From: Syntrophobacterales bacterium | GTDB taxonomy: Bacteria; Desulfobacterota; Desulfobaccia; Desulfobaccales; 0-14-0-80-60-11 | Assembly: GCA_023512475.1 (NCBI GenBank) | Contig: JAILZL010000002.1 | Location: 120,601-184,600, forward strand | DNA length: 64,000 nucleotides | Reading direction: 5' to 3' | Shown here: positions 24,392 through 34,741 of the stretch, one piece after another | How positions within the stretch are numbered: the first letter of the stretch is position 1 | How the letters are laid out: each line of letters opens with the position of its first letter | Notes under the pieces: model-generated | Database searches by the model: none | What the model was told of the DNA's origin: nothing | The model's input: the letters and a program-made list of their open reading frames with translations, nothing else | Made by a program: the position numbers and the translations under genes

Positions 24392-24774
24392 GGACTTCTC
24401 CTTCCAGAAATGTGGGATGCCTGGAATGTCGGGTGCTCCCGGGGAGGGCAGCCGCTTTTCGGGGCCACGGGAAAATTTTCGCCGATGACGCCGCCGGAAG
24501 CCTCCCCTGGGTTGACTCCCCCGGTGTGGGCCTTATGTTGAGGGTGCAGTCAGCTCCGGGAGAGGGGAGCGGGTGGCGGGTCCCGGACCTCTCCGGCGCA
24601 CTCCCCCCCTTGCCAAATGAAGGAGGATGGCAATGAGGGGCGCGAGCCTCAGCACCGCCCGGGCCCTTCCCCGGACCTCCCGGGCGGAGGAAGAGGCGCC
24701 CGCGGCCTCAGGCGCTCCGCCCCCTATCGGCTTCACTATAACAGCATCCCGGAAGCTCGCAAAGGAGATTACCC
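24392..24774. other. Divergent intergenic region (383 bp)
   Basis: Separates the DUF169 gene from the FAD oxidoreductase gene. The promoter candidate at 24512-24539 reads toward the oxidoreductase. No convincing promoter for the DUF169 gene was found. The ~230-nt leader of the oxidoreductase gene is G+C-rich and could fold, but no known riboswitch was recognised. Confidence 0.4.
24512..24539 (+). promoter_or_regulatory. Sigma-70-type promoter for the FAD oxidoreductase gene
   Basis: TTGACT (24512-24517), 16 bp, TATGTT (24534-24539). The start codon is at 24775, so the leader is about 230 nt. Confidence 0.4.
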
Positions 24775-25980
24775 ATGACCACGTATGTGATTGTCGGCAA
24801 CGGCATCGCCGGCAACGCCGCTGCGGAGACCATCCGCAAGCTCGATCCCGAGGGGGTGATTCATCTTTTTTCCCGGGAACCCCACCCCTTCTATTACACC
24901 CCGGCCCTGCCCGAGTTTCTGGCCGGCACCAAGGACATCAACCGCCTCATCATCCATCCCCTGGCCTGGTACAGAGAGAAGGGCATCTCTTTTCATCCCG
25001 GGGTGGAGCTGGTGGGAGGCGACGCCCAGGCCCGGTATGTCACCGACCGGCAGGGGCAGCGCTATGCCTATGACCGGCTGCTCCTGGCCACCGGTAGCAA
25101 TTCCTTTGTGCCTCCCATTCCGGGCGCGGATCTCCCCGGGGTGGTCACGTTGCGCACCCTGGAGGACGCCCGGCGCCTCAAGGAGATGGCGGCCCACTCC
25201 CGGCAGGCGGTGCTCATCGGCGGCGGGCTTTTGGGCCTGGAGGCGGGAAACGGCCTGCGCCAGGCGGGGTTGGCGGTGACGGTGGTGGAATTCTTCCCCC
25301 GGCTCCTGCCCCGGCAGTTGGATGAGGCCGCCGCGGCCATCCTGCAGCGCCGCCTGGAGGCCATGGGCTTCCGGTTTCATCTGGGGGCCACCACCCAGGA
25401 GATCCTGCGGGCGGACGGCGGCCTCACGGTGGTCCTGAAGGACGGGGAGCGGCTCCCGGCGGATATGGTGCTCATCTCCGCCGGGGTGCGCCCTGAGGTG
25501 AGCCTGGCCCGGGCCTTGGGGGCCCGGATCGACAAAGGCGTGGTGGTGGATGATTACCTGCGCACCAGCCTGCCGGAGGTCTATGCCGCGGGGGATGTGG
25601 CGGAGCACCAGGGCCGGCTCTACGGCATCTGGCCCGCGGCCCAGGAGCAGGGGCGCATCGCCGGGATGAACATGGCGGGCGGTCAGGAGACCTACACGGG
25701 CACGGTGCCGGCCAACACCCTGAAGGTGGTGGGCATTGATCTGCTCTCCGCCGGGGAGATCGACGCCGAAGGCCAGCTGGAGGCGGTGGTGAGCGGCGAC
25801 CCAAAGAAGGGCACCTACCGCAAGCTGGTCCTGAAGGACAACCGTCTGGTGGGGGTGATCCTCCTGGGGGATCTCACCGGCAGCGCCGAGATCCAGGCCG
25901 CCATCCGGGCCGGCCGGGACGTCTCCGGTCTCAAGGCCGACCTGGGCCGCCCGGATTTTGATTTCACCCGCCTGAAATAA
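24775..25980 (+). CDS. FAD-dependent pyridine nucleotide-disulfide oxidoreductase (rubredoxin/NADH oxidase type)
   Basis: A 401-aa flavoprotein that oxidises NAD(P)H. It begins with the FAD-binding IVGNGIAGNAAAE, has the ATGSNSFVPP hinge, a second Rossmann motif for NAD(P)H (LIGGGLLGLEAGNGL) and the second FAD motif EVYAAGDVAEH. There is no redox-active CxxC pair, so it belongs with NAD(P)H:rubredoxin oxidoreductases, NirB N-termini and NADH oxidases. The start has a perfect AAAGGAG. A rubredoxin is encoded 14 kb away, a possible partner. The electron acceptor is otherwise unknown. Confidence 0.9.
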   Translation: MTTYVIVGNGIAGNAAAETIRKLDPEGVIHLFSREPHPFYYTPALPEFLAGTKDINRLIIHPLAWYREKGISFHPGVELVGGDAQARYVTDRQGQRYAYDRLLLATGSNSFVPPIPGADLPGVVTLRTLEDARRLKEMAAHSRQAVLIGGGLLGLEAGNGLRQAGLAVTVVEFFPRLLPRQLDEAAAAILQRRLEAMGFRFHLGATTQEILRADGGLTVVLKDGERLPADMVLISAGVRPEVSLARALGARIDKGVVVDDYLRTSLPEVYAAGDVAEHQGRLYGIWPAAQEQGRIAGMNMAGGQETYTGTVPANTLKVVGIDLLSAGEIDAEGQLEAVVSGDPKKGTYRKLVLKDNRLVGVILLGDLTGSAEIQAAIRAGRDVSGLKADLGRPDFDFTRLK

Positions 25981-26348
25981 AGGAGCCCTGAGGCGGGGAA
26001 GGGCCCGTTCCCAGGAGGCGGGGAATCAGCCCGCGGGAAAGGAGGCAGGGGCAAGGAGGTTGTGGGCCGGAGGGCTCAATCGGGCCTCCCCGCCCTCCGG
26101 CGAAGGCCCTGAAGGAGGCAGCCCGCCGCTCCTCTTTCAGCCGACCTGTCGGCCTGTGGGGGATGGGGCCTGGCTGACGTGACCGGTGTGGGAGACCGGA
26201 TCCCAGAAATAACCGAGGGCTGGAGCCATGAACTCCGGCCCCCGGTTTTTGGGGTCTCCCAGATGCCCGCTCCGGCCTGGCTCGGAGGGGAGCAGGGACC
26301 TCCGGCCCCCTCCCGGATTTCACCTTCCCCTCCGGCCTCCCACCCCCG
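25981..26348. other. Convergent intergenic region (368 bp)
   Basis: Lies between the 3' ends of the FAD oxidoreductase gene and secA. Its right half holds the bidirectional terminator at 26212-26250. In the left half I see only a short inverted repeat (GCCGAC-CT-GTCGGC near 26139) and no gene. Confidence 0.5.
26212..26250. terminator. Bidirectional intrinsic terminator between convergent genes
   Basis: A 14-position stem with 13 pairs (26212-26225 against 26233-26246) and a 7-nt loop, followed by TTTTT on the plus strand and TTATTTC on the minus strand. Outside it, GGGAGACC (26190-26197) pairs with GGTCTCCC (26253-26260), giving a nested longer hairpin. It can end both the FAD oxidoreductase and secA transcripts. 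Confidence 0.7.
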
Positions 26349-28847
<2,499 letters not shown>

Positions 28848-28999
28848 AACGGATGAAAGTCTCCAGTTCTTATGGGGCGGGGGTCAGAGGCCGACAGCCC
28901 TTGACCCTTCGCCCGTAACCCTTCCCCACCCTCCAGGGAAGGGATGGTGGCATGAGATGGGAGAGCCGCTCCCCCCGCCCTCTCCCCCGGCGCGTCCGG

Positions 29000-29458
29000 C
29001 TAGGGCTTAAGCTCCAGCATCACGGGGATCTCGTCGCAATCCGGAAACTTGACGCAATCCACGCAGTCGGCCCAGACGATGGGAGGCAGGGCCTCCTTGG
29101 CGATGGGCCGGAAGCCGAAACGCCCGAAGAATCCCGGGTTGGTGGTGAGGGCGAAGACCCGCCTGAGCCCCAAATCCCGGGCCTCCTCCAGGCAGCGGGC
29201 CACCAGGGCGGTCCCCAGCCCCTGGCGCTGACGTTCCGGCACCACCACCAGGGAGCGGATCTCCCCCAGGCCGTCCCAGGTGACATGCAGGGCCACGATG
29301 CCCTCGATGGGGCCGTCCTCCTCCCGCCAGACATAATAATCCCTGAGGTGGCTGTAGAGGCTGGCCAGGGTGCGGGGCAGCACATCCCCCTCCCGGGAGA
29401 ACTCGGCCAGCATCCGGCGGATTTCCGGCACTTCCTCTATTCTGGCTTTGCGGATCAT
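29000..29458 (-). CDS. GNAT N-acetyltransferase, probably short ArgA-like N-acetylglutamate synthase
   Basis: A 152-aa GNAT-fold protein with the acetyl-CoA site RQRQGLGTALV and an EIRSLVVVPE beta-4 strand. The C-terminal Cys-rich tail WADCVDCVKFPDCDEIPV is the hallmark of the short ArgA-like acetyltransferases found in anaerobes and actinobacteria, which make N-acetylglutamate for arginine synthesis. The specific role is inferred from that tail; a general amino-acid acetyltransferase is the alternative. The gene diverges from the SlyD-like gene. The region between has a TGATAT-T-ATATCA palindrome near 29565 that includes a minus-strand TATAAT. Confidence 0.85.
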   Translation of the reverse strand: MIRKARIEEVPEIRRMLAEFSREGDVLPRTLASLYSHLRDYYVWREEDGPIEGIVALHVTWDGLGEIRSLVVVPERQRQGLGTALVARCLEEARDLGLRRVFALTTNPGFFGRFGFRPIAKEALPPIVWADCVDCVKFPDCDEIPVMLELKP

Positions 29459-29626
29459 GGCAGCAGGATTCCCCGCCCGGAAGCCAAGCCGGGGGCACGT
29501 CCGGCCTCCCCCCAGCCCCTGGACCAGGAAGGGAAAAGGCGGCTGGGCCTCTTCCTGATTTATGATATTATATCAGAATAAAACACAGCCGGACCCAGTG
29601 CCCGGCTGTCCGCCCAAGGAGAAGGT

Positions 29627-30133
29627 ATGCAGGTGATTACTCCGGACAAATATGTCCGGCTGGCGTATCGGCTGCGGTTGGCCAACGGCGCCTATGTGCG
29701 GGGCAGCGCTACGGCGCCCGCGGAAATGGAATTCGTGGCCGGAGTGGGGGAGGTCCTCCCTGGCCTGGAACGCCGCCTCTACGGCCTGTCCCCGGAGATG
29801 GGGGAAGTGGAGTTTGTGGTCCCCAAGGAGGAGGCCTTCGGGGAGTACGAACCCGACAACGTGCAGATCTGGAGCACCAGGGTCTTTCCTCCGGAGATGG
29901 AGCTCACACCCGGGCAGAAGGTGCTCCCGGCGGTGTTGCCCTTCCCGCCGGAGTATCCCCTGGTCATCAAGGAGGTGCGGGGGGATCAGGTGGTGCTGGA
30001 TCTCAATCACCCCCTGGCGGGGCAGGATCTCTACTACCAGGTGCGGGTCCTGGAGGTCCGGGAGCCGGACCCCGAGGAACTCCGCCACAAAAAGCAGTGC
30101 CATGCCTGCCGGGAGGAGAGCATGGAAGGGTGA
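29627..30133 (+). CDS. SlyD-like FKBP-type peptidyl-prolyl isomerase
   Basis: A 168-aa FKBP-domain folding catalyst. It has the split FKBP arrangement of SlyD: an N-terminal strand pair, GVGEVLPGLERRLYGLSPEMG, then an inserted flap domain (about residues 70-125) and the signature LDLNHPLAGQDLYY. It lacks the His-rich metal tail of E. coli SlyD, although the C-terminus has CHAC. It probably works as a cytosolic chaperone and isomerase. AAGGAGAAGGT precedes the ATG. A very strong intrinsic terminator follows 20 nt after the stop. Confidence 0.9.
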   Translation: MQVITPDKYVRLAYRLRLANGAYVRGSATAPAEMEFVAGVGEVLPGLERRLYGLSPEMGEVEFVVPKEEAFGEYEPDNVQIWSTRVFPPEMELTPGQKVLPAVLPFPPEYPLVIKEVRGDQVVLDLNHPLAGQDLYYQVRVLEVREPDPEELRHKKQCHACREESMEG

Positions 30134-30154
30134 CCGGGTCGGGGAGGGGGAATC

Positions 30155-30188
30155 AACCCCGGCCTGCCGCGGCAGGCCGGGGTTTTTT
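30155..30188 (+). terminator. Strong intrinsic terminator after the SlyD-like gene
   Basis: AACCCCGGCCTGCC (30155-30168) is followed two bases later by its exact reverse complement (30171-30184), giving a stem of about 13 bp, then TTTTTT at 30183-30188. Confidence 0.85.
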
Positions 30189-30201
30189 GGTGAGTGTGGG
30201 G

Positions 30202-30390
30202 TTAAACCTCTGTGACCGTGATGGCACCGGAAGGGCAGACCTCGATGCAGCTCTCGCAGCCCAGGCACTCCTCCTCGTTCACCGGGACGGCCTTACCCTC
30301 CTGCATCTCAAAGACACCCGTAGGGCAGACGTTGACGCACTCCTCGTCGCCGGTGCACTTGTCCTCATCCACTTCCACTCGCCAACCCAT
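30202..30390 (-). CDS. Seven-cysteine dicluster ferredoxin downstream of dsr
   Basis: A 62-aa ferredoxin with two cluster motifs. The second is regular, CLGCESCIEVCP, and binds [4Fe-4S]. The first reads CTGDEECVNVCP: the second cysteine of CxxCxxCxxxCP is Asp. That Cys-x2-Asp pattern is known from Desulfovibrio africanus ferredoxin III and Pyrococcus furiosus ferredoxin, where the site can hold a [3Fe-4S] cluster or a [4Fe-4S] cluster with an Asp ligand. It lies 145 nt past the dsrN-like gene, with an intrinsic terminator between, so it may be expressed by read-through or from its own weak promoter. A role as electron carrier for sulfite reduction is inferred from position. Confidence 0.9.
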   Translation of the reverse strand: MGWRVEVDEDKCTGDEECVNVCPTGVFEMQEGKAVPVNEEECLGCESCIEVCPSGAITVTEV

Positions 30391-30458
30391 TCCTAACCTC
30401 CTTCATGATTTTACCTGGAAAAGAATTGCAGCCCCGAGGGGACACAAACGCGGGGAGG

Positions 30459-30479
30459 AAAAATCCGGCTGGCAGCCGG
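30459..30479 (-). terminator. Intrinsic terminator after dsrABD-cobB
   Basis: CCGGCT/AGCCGG stem (30465-30470 with 30474-30479) followed on the minus strand by ATTTTT. It separates the dsr operon from the ferredoxin gene and could set their ratio. Confidence 0.5.
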
Positions 30480-30535
30480 GGCTCCGGCCCTCGAGCCATT
30501 TTTCACAAAACAGATACCGTATCACCGGGGGGAAG

Positions 30536-32017
30536 TCAATGAAAAAGTGGCCCCTCCCCCAGGCGGTGGGTGGCCGTCAGCTGGGGCTCCTCCGGCAGGG
30601 TGAGCTCCCGGGCCGGCCGGGCCAGGCGGCACCGGCGGTATTCCCCGGCCCGGGCCACCAGGGCCGGGGCCCAGTGGGGGGCTCCCAGGGCATGGAGGTG
30701 AGTGTAGGTGGCCAGGACATTTTTATACAGCAGGCCGTCCCGCTGGCCGCCGATGCCGGCGCCCCGGACCACCCGGAAGGCCATGACCGTGTCCGCCCCG
30801 GGCTCCGGCTGGATGCGGGAATAATGGAATTCGTGCCCTTTGAGGCGGCTGCCCCGGGGGAAGAAGGGGTTGTCCGTCTCCACCTCCAGGACGGTGTAGC
30901 CATGGCCCTTTGGTTTGCGCCCCATGACGAAATCGAAGGGGAAGAGGCCCACCATGGGGAAGCGCTCCCCTTCCAGGGTGCGGATGGCGGCTCCCAGATA
31001 CATGAGGCCGCCGCACTCGGCATAGATGGGCAGGGCGTTCTCCGCCGCCTGGCGCACCGCCTCCCGAAAGGTGCGGTTTTCGCTGAGGGCCTGGGCGTGG
31101 GTCTCCGGAAAGCCCCCGCCGATGTAGAGGGCGTCCAGGTCCGGGGGCAGAGAAGGCGCCTCCAGGGCGCTGAGCTCCACCAGCCGGGCGCCGGCGGCCG
31201 CCAGGGCCTCCAGATTGTCGGTGTAGTAGAACTGAAAGGCGGAGTCCCGGATGATGCCGATGGTCACCGGCTCCGGGGCGGTATCGGGCACCGGCTCCAG
31301 CCACGGTCCGGGGGGCAGGGGCGGGGCCTGGCCGGCCACCTGCCAGAGGCCCTCCAGATCCAGGTATTTTTCCGCCAGGTCCCGGGCGGTGTGCACCGCC
31401 CGCAGTGCCGCGGCATGCTCCTGGGGCGGCACCAGTCCCATGTGGCGCTCGGGGAACACGGCGCACTTGAGGCGGGGCAGGGCCCCCAGGACCGGCAAGC
31501 CGCAGTAGCGCTCGATGCTGGCTCTCAGGATGGCTTCGTGGCGGGGGCGGGCGATCTGGTTCAGGATAACCCCCTTCAGGGGCACCTGGGGGTCGAAATG
31601 CTGGCAGCCCAGCACCAGGGCGGCCACGGTGCGGGTGGCCATGGTGCAATCCACCACCAACACCACGGGCACCGCCAGCAGCTTGGCCAGCTCCGCGGTG
31701 CTGTAAGTGCCCTCCGCGTCCAGGCCGTCGTACAGCCCCCGATTGCCCTCGATGAGGAGGCCATCGGCGGTGGTGGCGTGGCGCCGCACCAAGGCCACGA
31801 TCTGGTCCCCCTCCATGAGGAAGGGGTCCAGATTGTGGCTGGGTCTGCCGGCCGCCAGGGCGTGCCACGCCGGGTCAATGTAGTCGGGCCCCTTTTTGAA
31901 GGGCACAATGACCCGTCCCTGGCTGTGCCAGGCTGCCAGCAGGCCCAGGGTGAGGGTGGTTTTCCCGGCCCCACCCCGGAGAGCTGCCAGGAGCAATCGG
32001 GGGCAGGGCCGGTCCAT
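30536..32017 (-). CDS. dsrN: DsrN, cobyrinate a,c-diamide synthase-like glutamine amidotransferase
   Basis: A 493-aa CobB/CbiA homologue. The N-terminal MinD-like domain has the P-loop RGGAGKTTLTLG. The C-terminal class I glutamine amidotransferase domain has the nucleophile Cys in AECGGLMYLG. Members next to dsrAB (DsrN) are thought to amidate siroheme to the siroamide used by dissimilatory sulfite reductase; true corrinoid synthesis is the alternative. The start codon overlaps the dsrD stop (TGATG), so translation is coupled with the sulfite reductase genes. That coupling and the absence of other cob genes favour the DsrN role. Confidence 0.88.
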   Translation of the reverse strand: MDRPCPRLLLAALRGGAGKTTLTLGLLAAWHSQGRVIVPFKKGPDYIDPAWHALAAGRPSHNLDPFLMEGDQIVALVRRHATTADGLLIEGNRGLYDGLDAEGTYSTAELAKLLAVPVVLVVDCTMATRTVAALVLGCQHFDPQVPLKGVILNQIARPRHEAILRASIERYCGLPVLGALPRLKCAVFPERHMGLVPPQEHAAALRAVHTARDLAEKYLDLEGLWQVAGQAPPLPPGPWLEPVPDTAPEPVTIGIIRDSAFQFYYTDNLEALAAAGARLVELSALEAPSLPPDLDALYIGGGFPETHAQALSENRTFREAVRQAAENALPIYAECGGLMYLGAAIRTLEGERFPMVGLFPFDFVMGRKPKGHGYTVLEVETDNPFFPRGSRLKGHEFHYSRIQPEPGADTVMAFRVVRGAGIGGQRDGLLYKNVLATYTHLHALGAPHWAPALVARAGEYRRCRLARPARELTLPEEPQLTATHRLGEGPLFH

Positions 32018-32259
32018 CAGTGCTTCGCCGCGCCTTCCACCCGGGGGAGCTCGATGAAGCTGCCGCCGAAGTAGGTGTAGACGCAGCGGCCGCCGTCAAT
32101 GAGCTCCTTGATGGCGAACTTGATGTCGTTTTTGTTCTGGTCGGGGTGCTCCTTGAGCACCATTTTCTCGATGTCCTTGGCCTTGAGCTGCTTTTTGCCC
32201 TGGGCCGCTTCCACCATCTTGTAGATGTATTCTACAAGTTCTTCCTTGGGTAACGCCAT
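32017..32259 (-). CDS. dsrD: Dissimilatory sulfite reductase accessory protein DsrD
   Basis: An 80-aa winged-helix protein found almost only with reductive-type dsrAB. The sequence has the family pattern (LVEYIYKMVEAAQGKK at the start; IKFAIKELIDGGRCVYTYFG later). DsrD has been reported to stimulate DsrAB. Its presence indicates sulfite reduction rather than sulfur oxidation. It lies 14 nt after dsrB and overlaps the dsrN start. Confidence 0.95.
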   Translation of the reverse strand: MALPKEELVEYIYKMVEAAQGKKQLKAKDIEKMVLKEHPDQNKNDIKFAIKELIDGGRCVYTYFGGSFIELPRVEGAAKH

Positions 32260-32273
32260 TTTCGGCCACCTGC

Positions 32274-33347
32274 TCAGAATTTGAAATGCATGGACGTCCT
32301 ATAAGTATCATACGCCTGAAACTTATAGTCGTCAATATGCTGGAAGGTGAAGGGGATGTCGCAGACCTCGAAGAAGCGCTCCCAACCGATGCGCTCGATC
32401 CATTCGCCGACGCGCTCCCACTTGTTGGCGCCTTCTGCGTACTTGGTGAGGATCTTGCGGATGGCGGCCACCACTTCCGGCCAGCGGGGCGGATTGTTGG
32501 GAATCCACGGGATGGCCAGGCGGGAGAAGGCCGGCGGGGTCTTGGAGTTGGAGACCTTGCCGCCCACCAGGATGGCGATGCCGCCCTTTTCCGCGTCGAA
32601 GCAGGGCATGGCCGGGCACATGGTGTAGCAGTTGCCGCAGTACATGCAGCGCTCTTCGTTGACGATGACGCTCTTCAGGCTCTTGTCCGGATGCGGCCGG
32701 ATGGCGCCGGTGGGGCAAGAGGCGATGGTGGTGGGGATTTCGCACAGGTGGCGCAGCTTGTCGTGCAGGACCTTGGGCGGGGTGCGATGCACGCCGCAGA
32801 TGGCGATGTCGGAGCAGTGCACCGCGCCGCACATGTTGAGGCAGCAGGCCAGGGCCAGGCGCACCTGGGCCGGGAGCTCATGGGAGCCGAAGTACTCGAA
32901 GAGGTCGTCCATCACCGCCTTGACGATGCCCGAGGCGTCGATGGCCGGGGTGTGGCAGTGCACCCAGCCCTGGGTGTGGACGATGCTGGTCACCGAATGC
33001 CCGGTGCCGCCGATGGGGAGCCCTTTGGCGGCCAGATCCGCCTTCAGGGCCGGCAGCTGGGCGAGATCGGTGAGGAAGAATTCCATGTTATGGCGGCTGG
33101 TGAAGCGGAAATAGCCCTGGCTGTGCTTGTCCGCGATGTCGCAGGCCTCCCGGACGAAGTCGGTGCTCACCAGCCGGGGGGAGCCCACCCGGACGGAGTA
33201 GATCTTGTCCCCGGTCTCGGAGACGTGCAGGAGCACGCCGGGCTCGATGATCTCATGATATTTCCATTTGCCGTAGTTGGCCTTGATGACGGGGTGCAAA
33301 AATTGCCCGTAATGCGGCGGGCCGATATCGGTTTTGCGTTCGGTCAT
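32274..33347 (-). CDS. dsrB: Dissimilatory sulfite reductase subunit beta
   Basis: Beta subunit of the siroheme/[4Fe-4S] enzyme that reduces sulfite with DsrC as co-substrate in the cytosol. The 357-aa protein has the siroheme-cluster Cys region [17 protein letters not shown] and an inserted ferredoxin domain with [17 protein letters not shown]. The chosen ATG at 33345-33347 follows AAGGAGG by ten bases. Another ATG nine nt upstream is only one base from that site and so less likely. It is the second gene of the operon, 44 nt after dsrA. Confidence 0.96.
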   Translation of the reverse strand: MTERKTDIGPPHYGQFLHPVIKANYGKWKYHEIIEPGVLLHVSETGDKIYSVRVGSPRLVSTDFVREACDIADKHSQGYFRFTSRHNMEFFLTDLAQLPALKADLAAKGLPIGGTGHSVTSIVHTQGWVHCHTPAIDASGIVKAVMDDLFEYFGSHELPAQVRLALACCLNMCGAVHCSDIAICGVHRTPPKVLHDKLRHLCEIPTTIASCPTGAIRPHPDKSLKSVIVNEERCMYCGNCYTMCPAMPCFDAEKGGIAILVGGKVSNSKTPPAFSRLAIPWIPNNPPRWPEVVAAIRKILTKYAEGANKWERVGEWIERIGWERFFEVCDIPFTFQHIDDYKFQAYDTYRTSMHFKF

Positions 33348-33391
33348 GGTGCTCATTCCTCCTTAAAAATGACGGCCTCGGCGGCCGGAAC

Positions 33392-34648
33392 TTATCTGAC
33401 AAACCCCTGCCGGGTGTCGTAGCGGCGGCCCTTGGCCTCGGCGTCGAAGTCAGACTGATACCAGAAGAAGAAGGGGTTGGCCCGGGGGATGCGCACCTGT
33501 TGGGGCGCCGGCTCCACGCCGATGGCCTCGAGGAGCGACCGCATGCCCAGCCGCAGGATGAGCTCGCCCACCCGCTCCCGGTTCTTGCCGTGTTCCGACC
33601 ACCACTCGGCGATGTTGCTCATGAGCTCCTTCAGGTTGTCAAAGGGCTTCTCCATTTCCATGAAGGGCACGATGACCCAGCTCAGCTGGGCGCCCTCGAG
33701 GATGGGGGCATGGGAGCCCAGAAGGAAGGCCGCGCCCCGCTCGGTGCCGGGCCGGAGGGCCTGGGGCATCAGGTTGATGCAGTGCATGCAGTGGTTGCAC
33801 TCCCGGTTGTTGATCTTCAGGGTCTTGCCGTCCCAGCTCATGCACTGGGTGGGGCACAGCTCCACCACGTCTTTCTGGATGTCCAGCTTGTCGTATTTGG
33901 TGGCGCCGCCCCGGGGCTTGAGCTCGCCGCCGGCGTAGGCCTGCACCGCACTCTGGTCGATGCGGATGTCATCCTTCCACACGCCGATGACGGAGCAGTC
34001 CGCCCGGGCCACCGCGGCCACGCAGTCGTTGGGGCAGCCGGAGAGCTTCAGCTTATATTTATACGGATACGAGGGCCGGTGCAGGTCGAACTGGAATTCC
34101 TGGGTCAGTTCGTAGCAGGCCTCCAGCGTGTCATACATGGCCCATTCGCAGCGGGCCGGGCCGATGCAGCAGGAGGGGGACCGGAAGGCGGAGCCGGAGC
34201 CGCCCAGATCCCAGCCCTTTTCCGTCAGTTTGGCAAAGCAGGGTTCCAGCTCCTCGGTGCGGGTGCCCAAAAAGATGATGTCCCCGGTGGAGCCGTGCAT
34301 GTTCAAGACGGAGGAGCCATGCTCATCCCAGATGTCCATCAGTTCCCGGAGCGCCTTGGTGGTGTACATCCAGGCCGAGGGATGGTTCACCCGGATAGTA
34401 TGGAAATGTTCGCACCCCGGAAATTCATCGGGGAGGTCGGTATAGCGGCCGATGATCCCGGAGCCGTAGCCCAAGACGCCCACGATGCCGCCGTGCTTCC
34501 AGTGGGTGATCTTGTCCACGTAGGAGCGCTCCAGAAGCCCCAACAGGTCCGCAGTCTGGGGCTTTTTGGCCGCCGCTCGCTTCAGATCCGTGACGAAGCT
34601 GGGCCACGGGCCGCTCTCCAATTGATCCAACAACGGGGTTTTGTGCAT
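33392..34648 (-). CDS. dsrA: Dissimilatory sulfite reductase subunit alpha
   Basis: Alpha subunit of dissimilatory sulfite reductase, 418 aa. Siroheme/[4Fe-4S] ligands appear as CCIGPARC (Cys-x5-Cys) and SGCPNDC (Cys-x3-Cys). The ferredoxin domain has CPTQC and ECNHCMHCINLMP; Met in place of the last Cys is normal for DsrA. The ATG at 34646-34648 follows GAGGAGG; the frame extends upstream but overlaps the promoter. A near-ideal -35 and a leader of about 57 nt place it first in dsrABDN. dsrC and dsrMKJOP are not in the window. Confidence 0.97.
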   Translation of the reverse strand: MHKTPLLDQLESGPWPSFVTDLKRAAAKKPQTADLLGLLERSYVDKITHWKHGGIVGVLGYGSGIIGRYTDLPDEFPGCEHFHTIRVNHPSAWMYTTKALRELMDIWDEHGSSVLNMHGSTGDIIFLGTRTEELEPCFAKLTEKGWDLGGSGSAFRSPSCCIGPARCEWAMYDTLEACYELTQEFQFDLHRPSYPYKYKLKLSGCPNDCVAAVARADCSVIGVWKDDIRIDQSAVQAYAGGELKPRGGATKYDKLDIQKDVVELCPTQCMSWDGKTLKINNRECNHCMHCINLMPQALRPGTERGAAFLLGSHAPILEGAQLSWVIVPFMEMEKPFDNLKELMSNIAEWWSEHGKNRERVGELILRLGMRSLLEAIGVEPAPQQVRIPRANPFFFWYQSDFDAEAKGRRYDTRQGFVR

Positions 34649-34712
34649 GAAACAATCCTCCTCACTTGATGGCCCCGGAGGGCTTATCCTTTTTTTCACA
34701 AGTACCTGGCAT

Positions 34713-34741
34713 ATCACATACCATCACACACGATTTGTCAA
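34713..34741 (-). promoter_or_regulatory. Sigma-70 promoter of the dsr operon
   Basis: The minus strand has a perfect TTGACA (34736-34741), 17 bp, TGTGAT (34713-34718). The -35 hexamer directly abuts the stop codon of the upstream M16 peptidase gene, so dsr has its own promoter although the genes upstream read the same way. Confidence 0.6.

Noticed and set aside
24633..24780. ATG with a strong GGAGG site upstream of the FAD oxidoreductase gene
   Set aside because: The frame runs into the oxidoreductase gene out of phase and its product is Ala/Arg/Pro-rich noise. The spacing may be accidental, though a regulatory leader peptide cannot be fully excluded.
30511..30539. TTGACT-17-TATCTG at the end of dsrN, as a promoter for the ferredoxin gene
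   Set aside because: The intrinsic terminator at 30459-30479 lies between it and the ferredoxin gene, and the -10 is poor.
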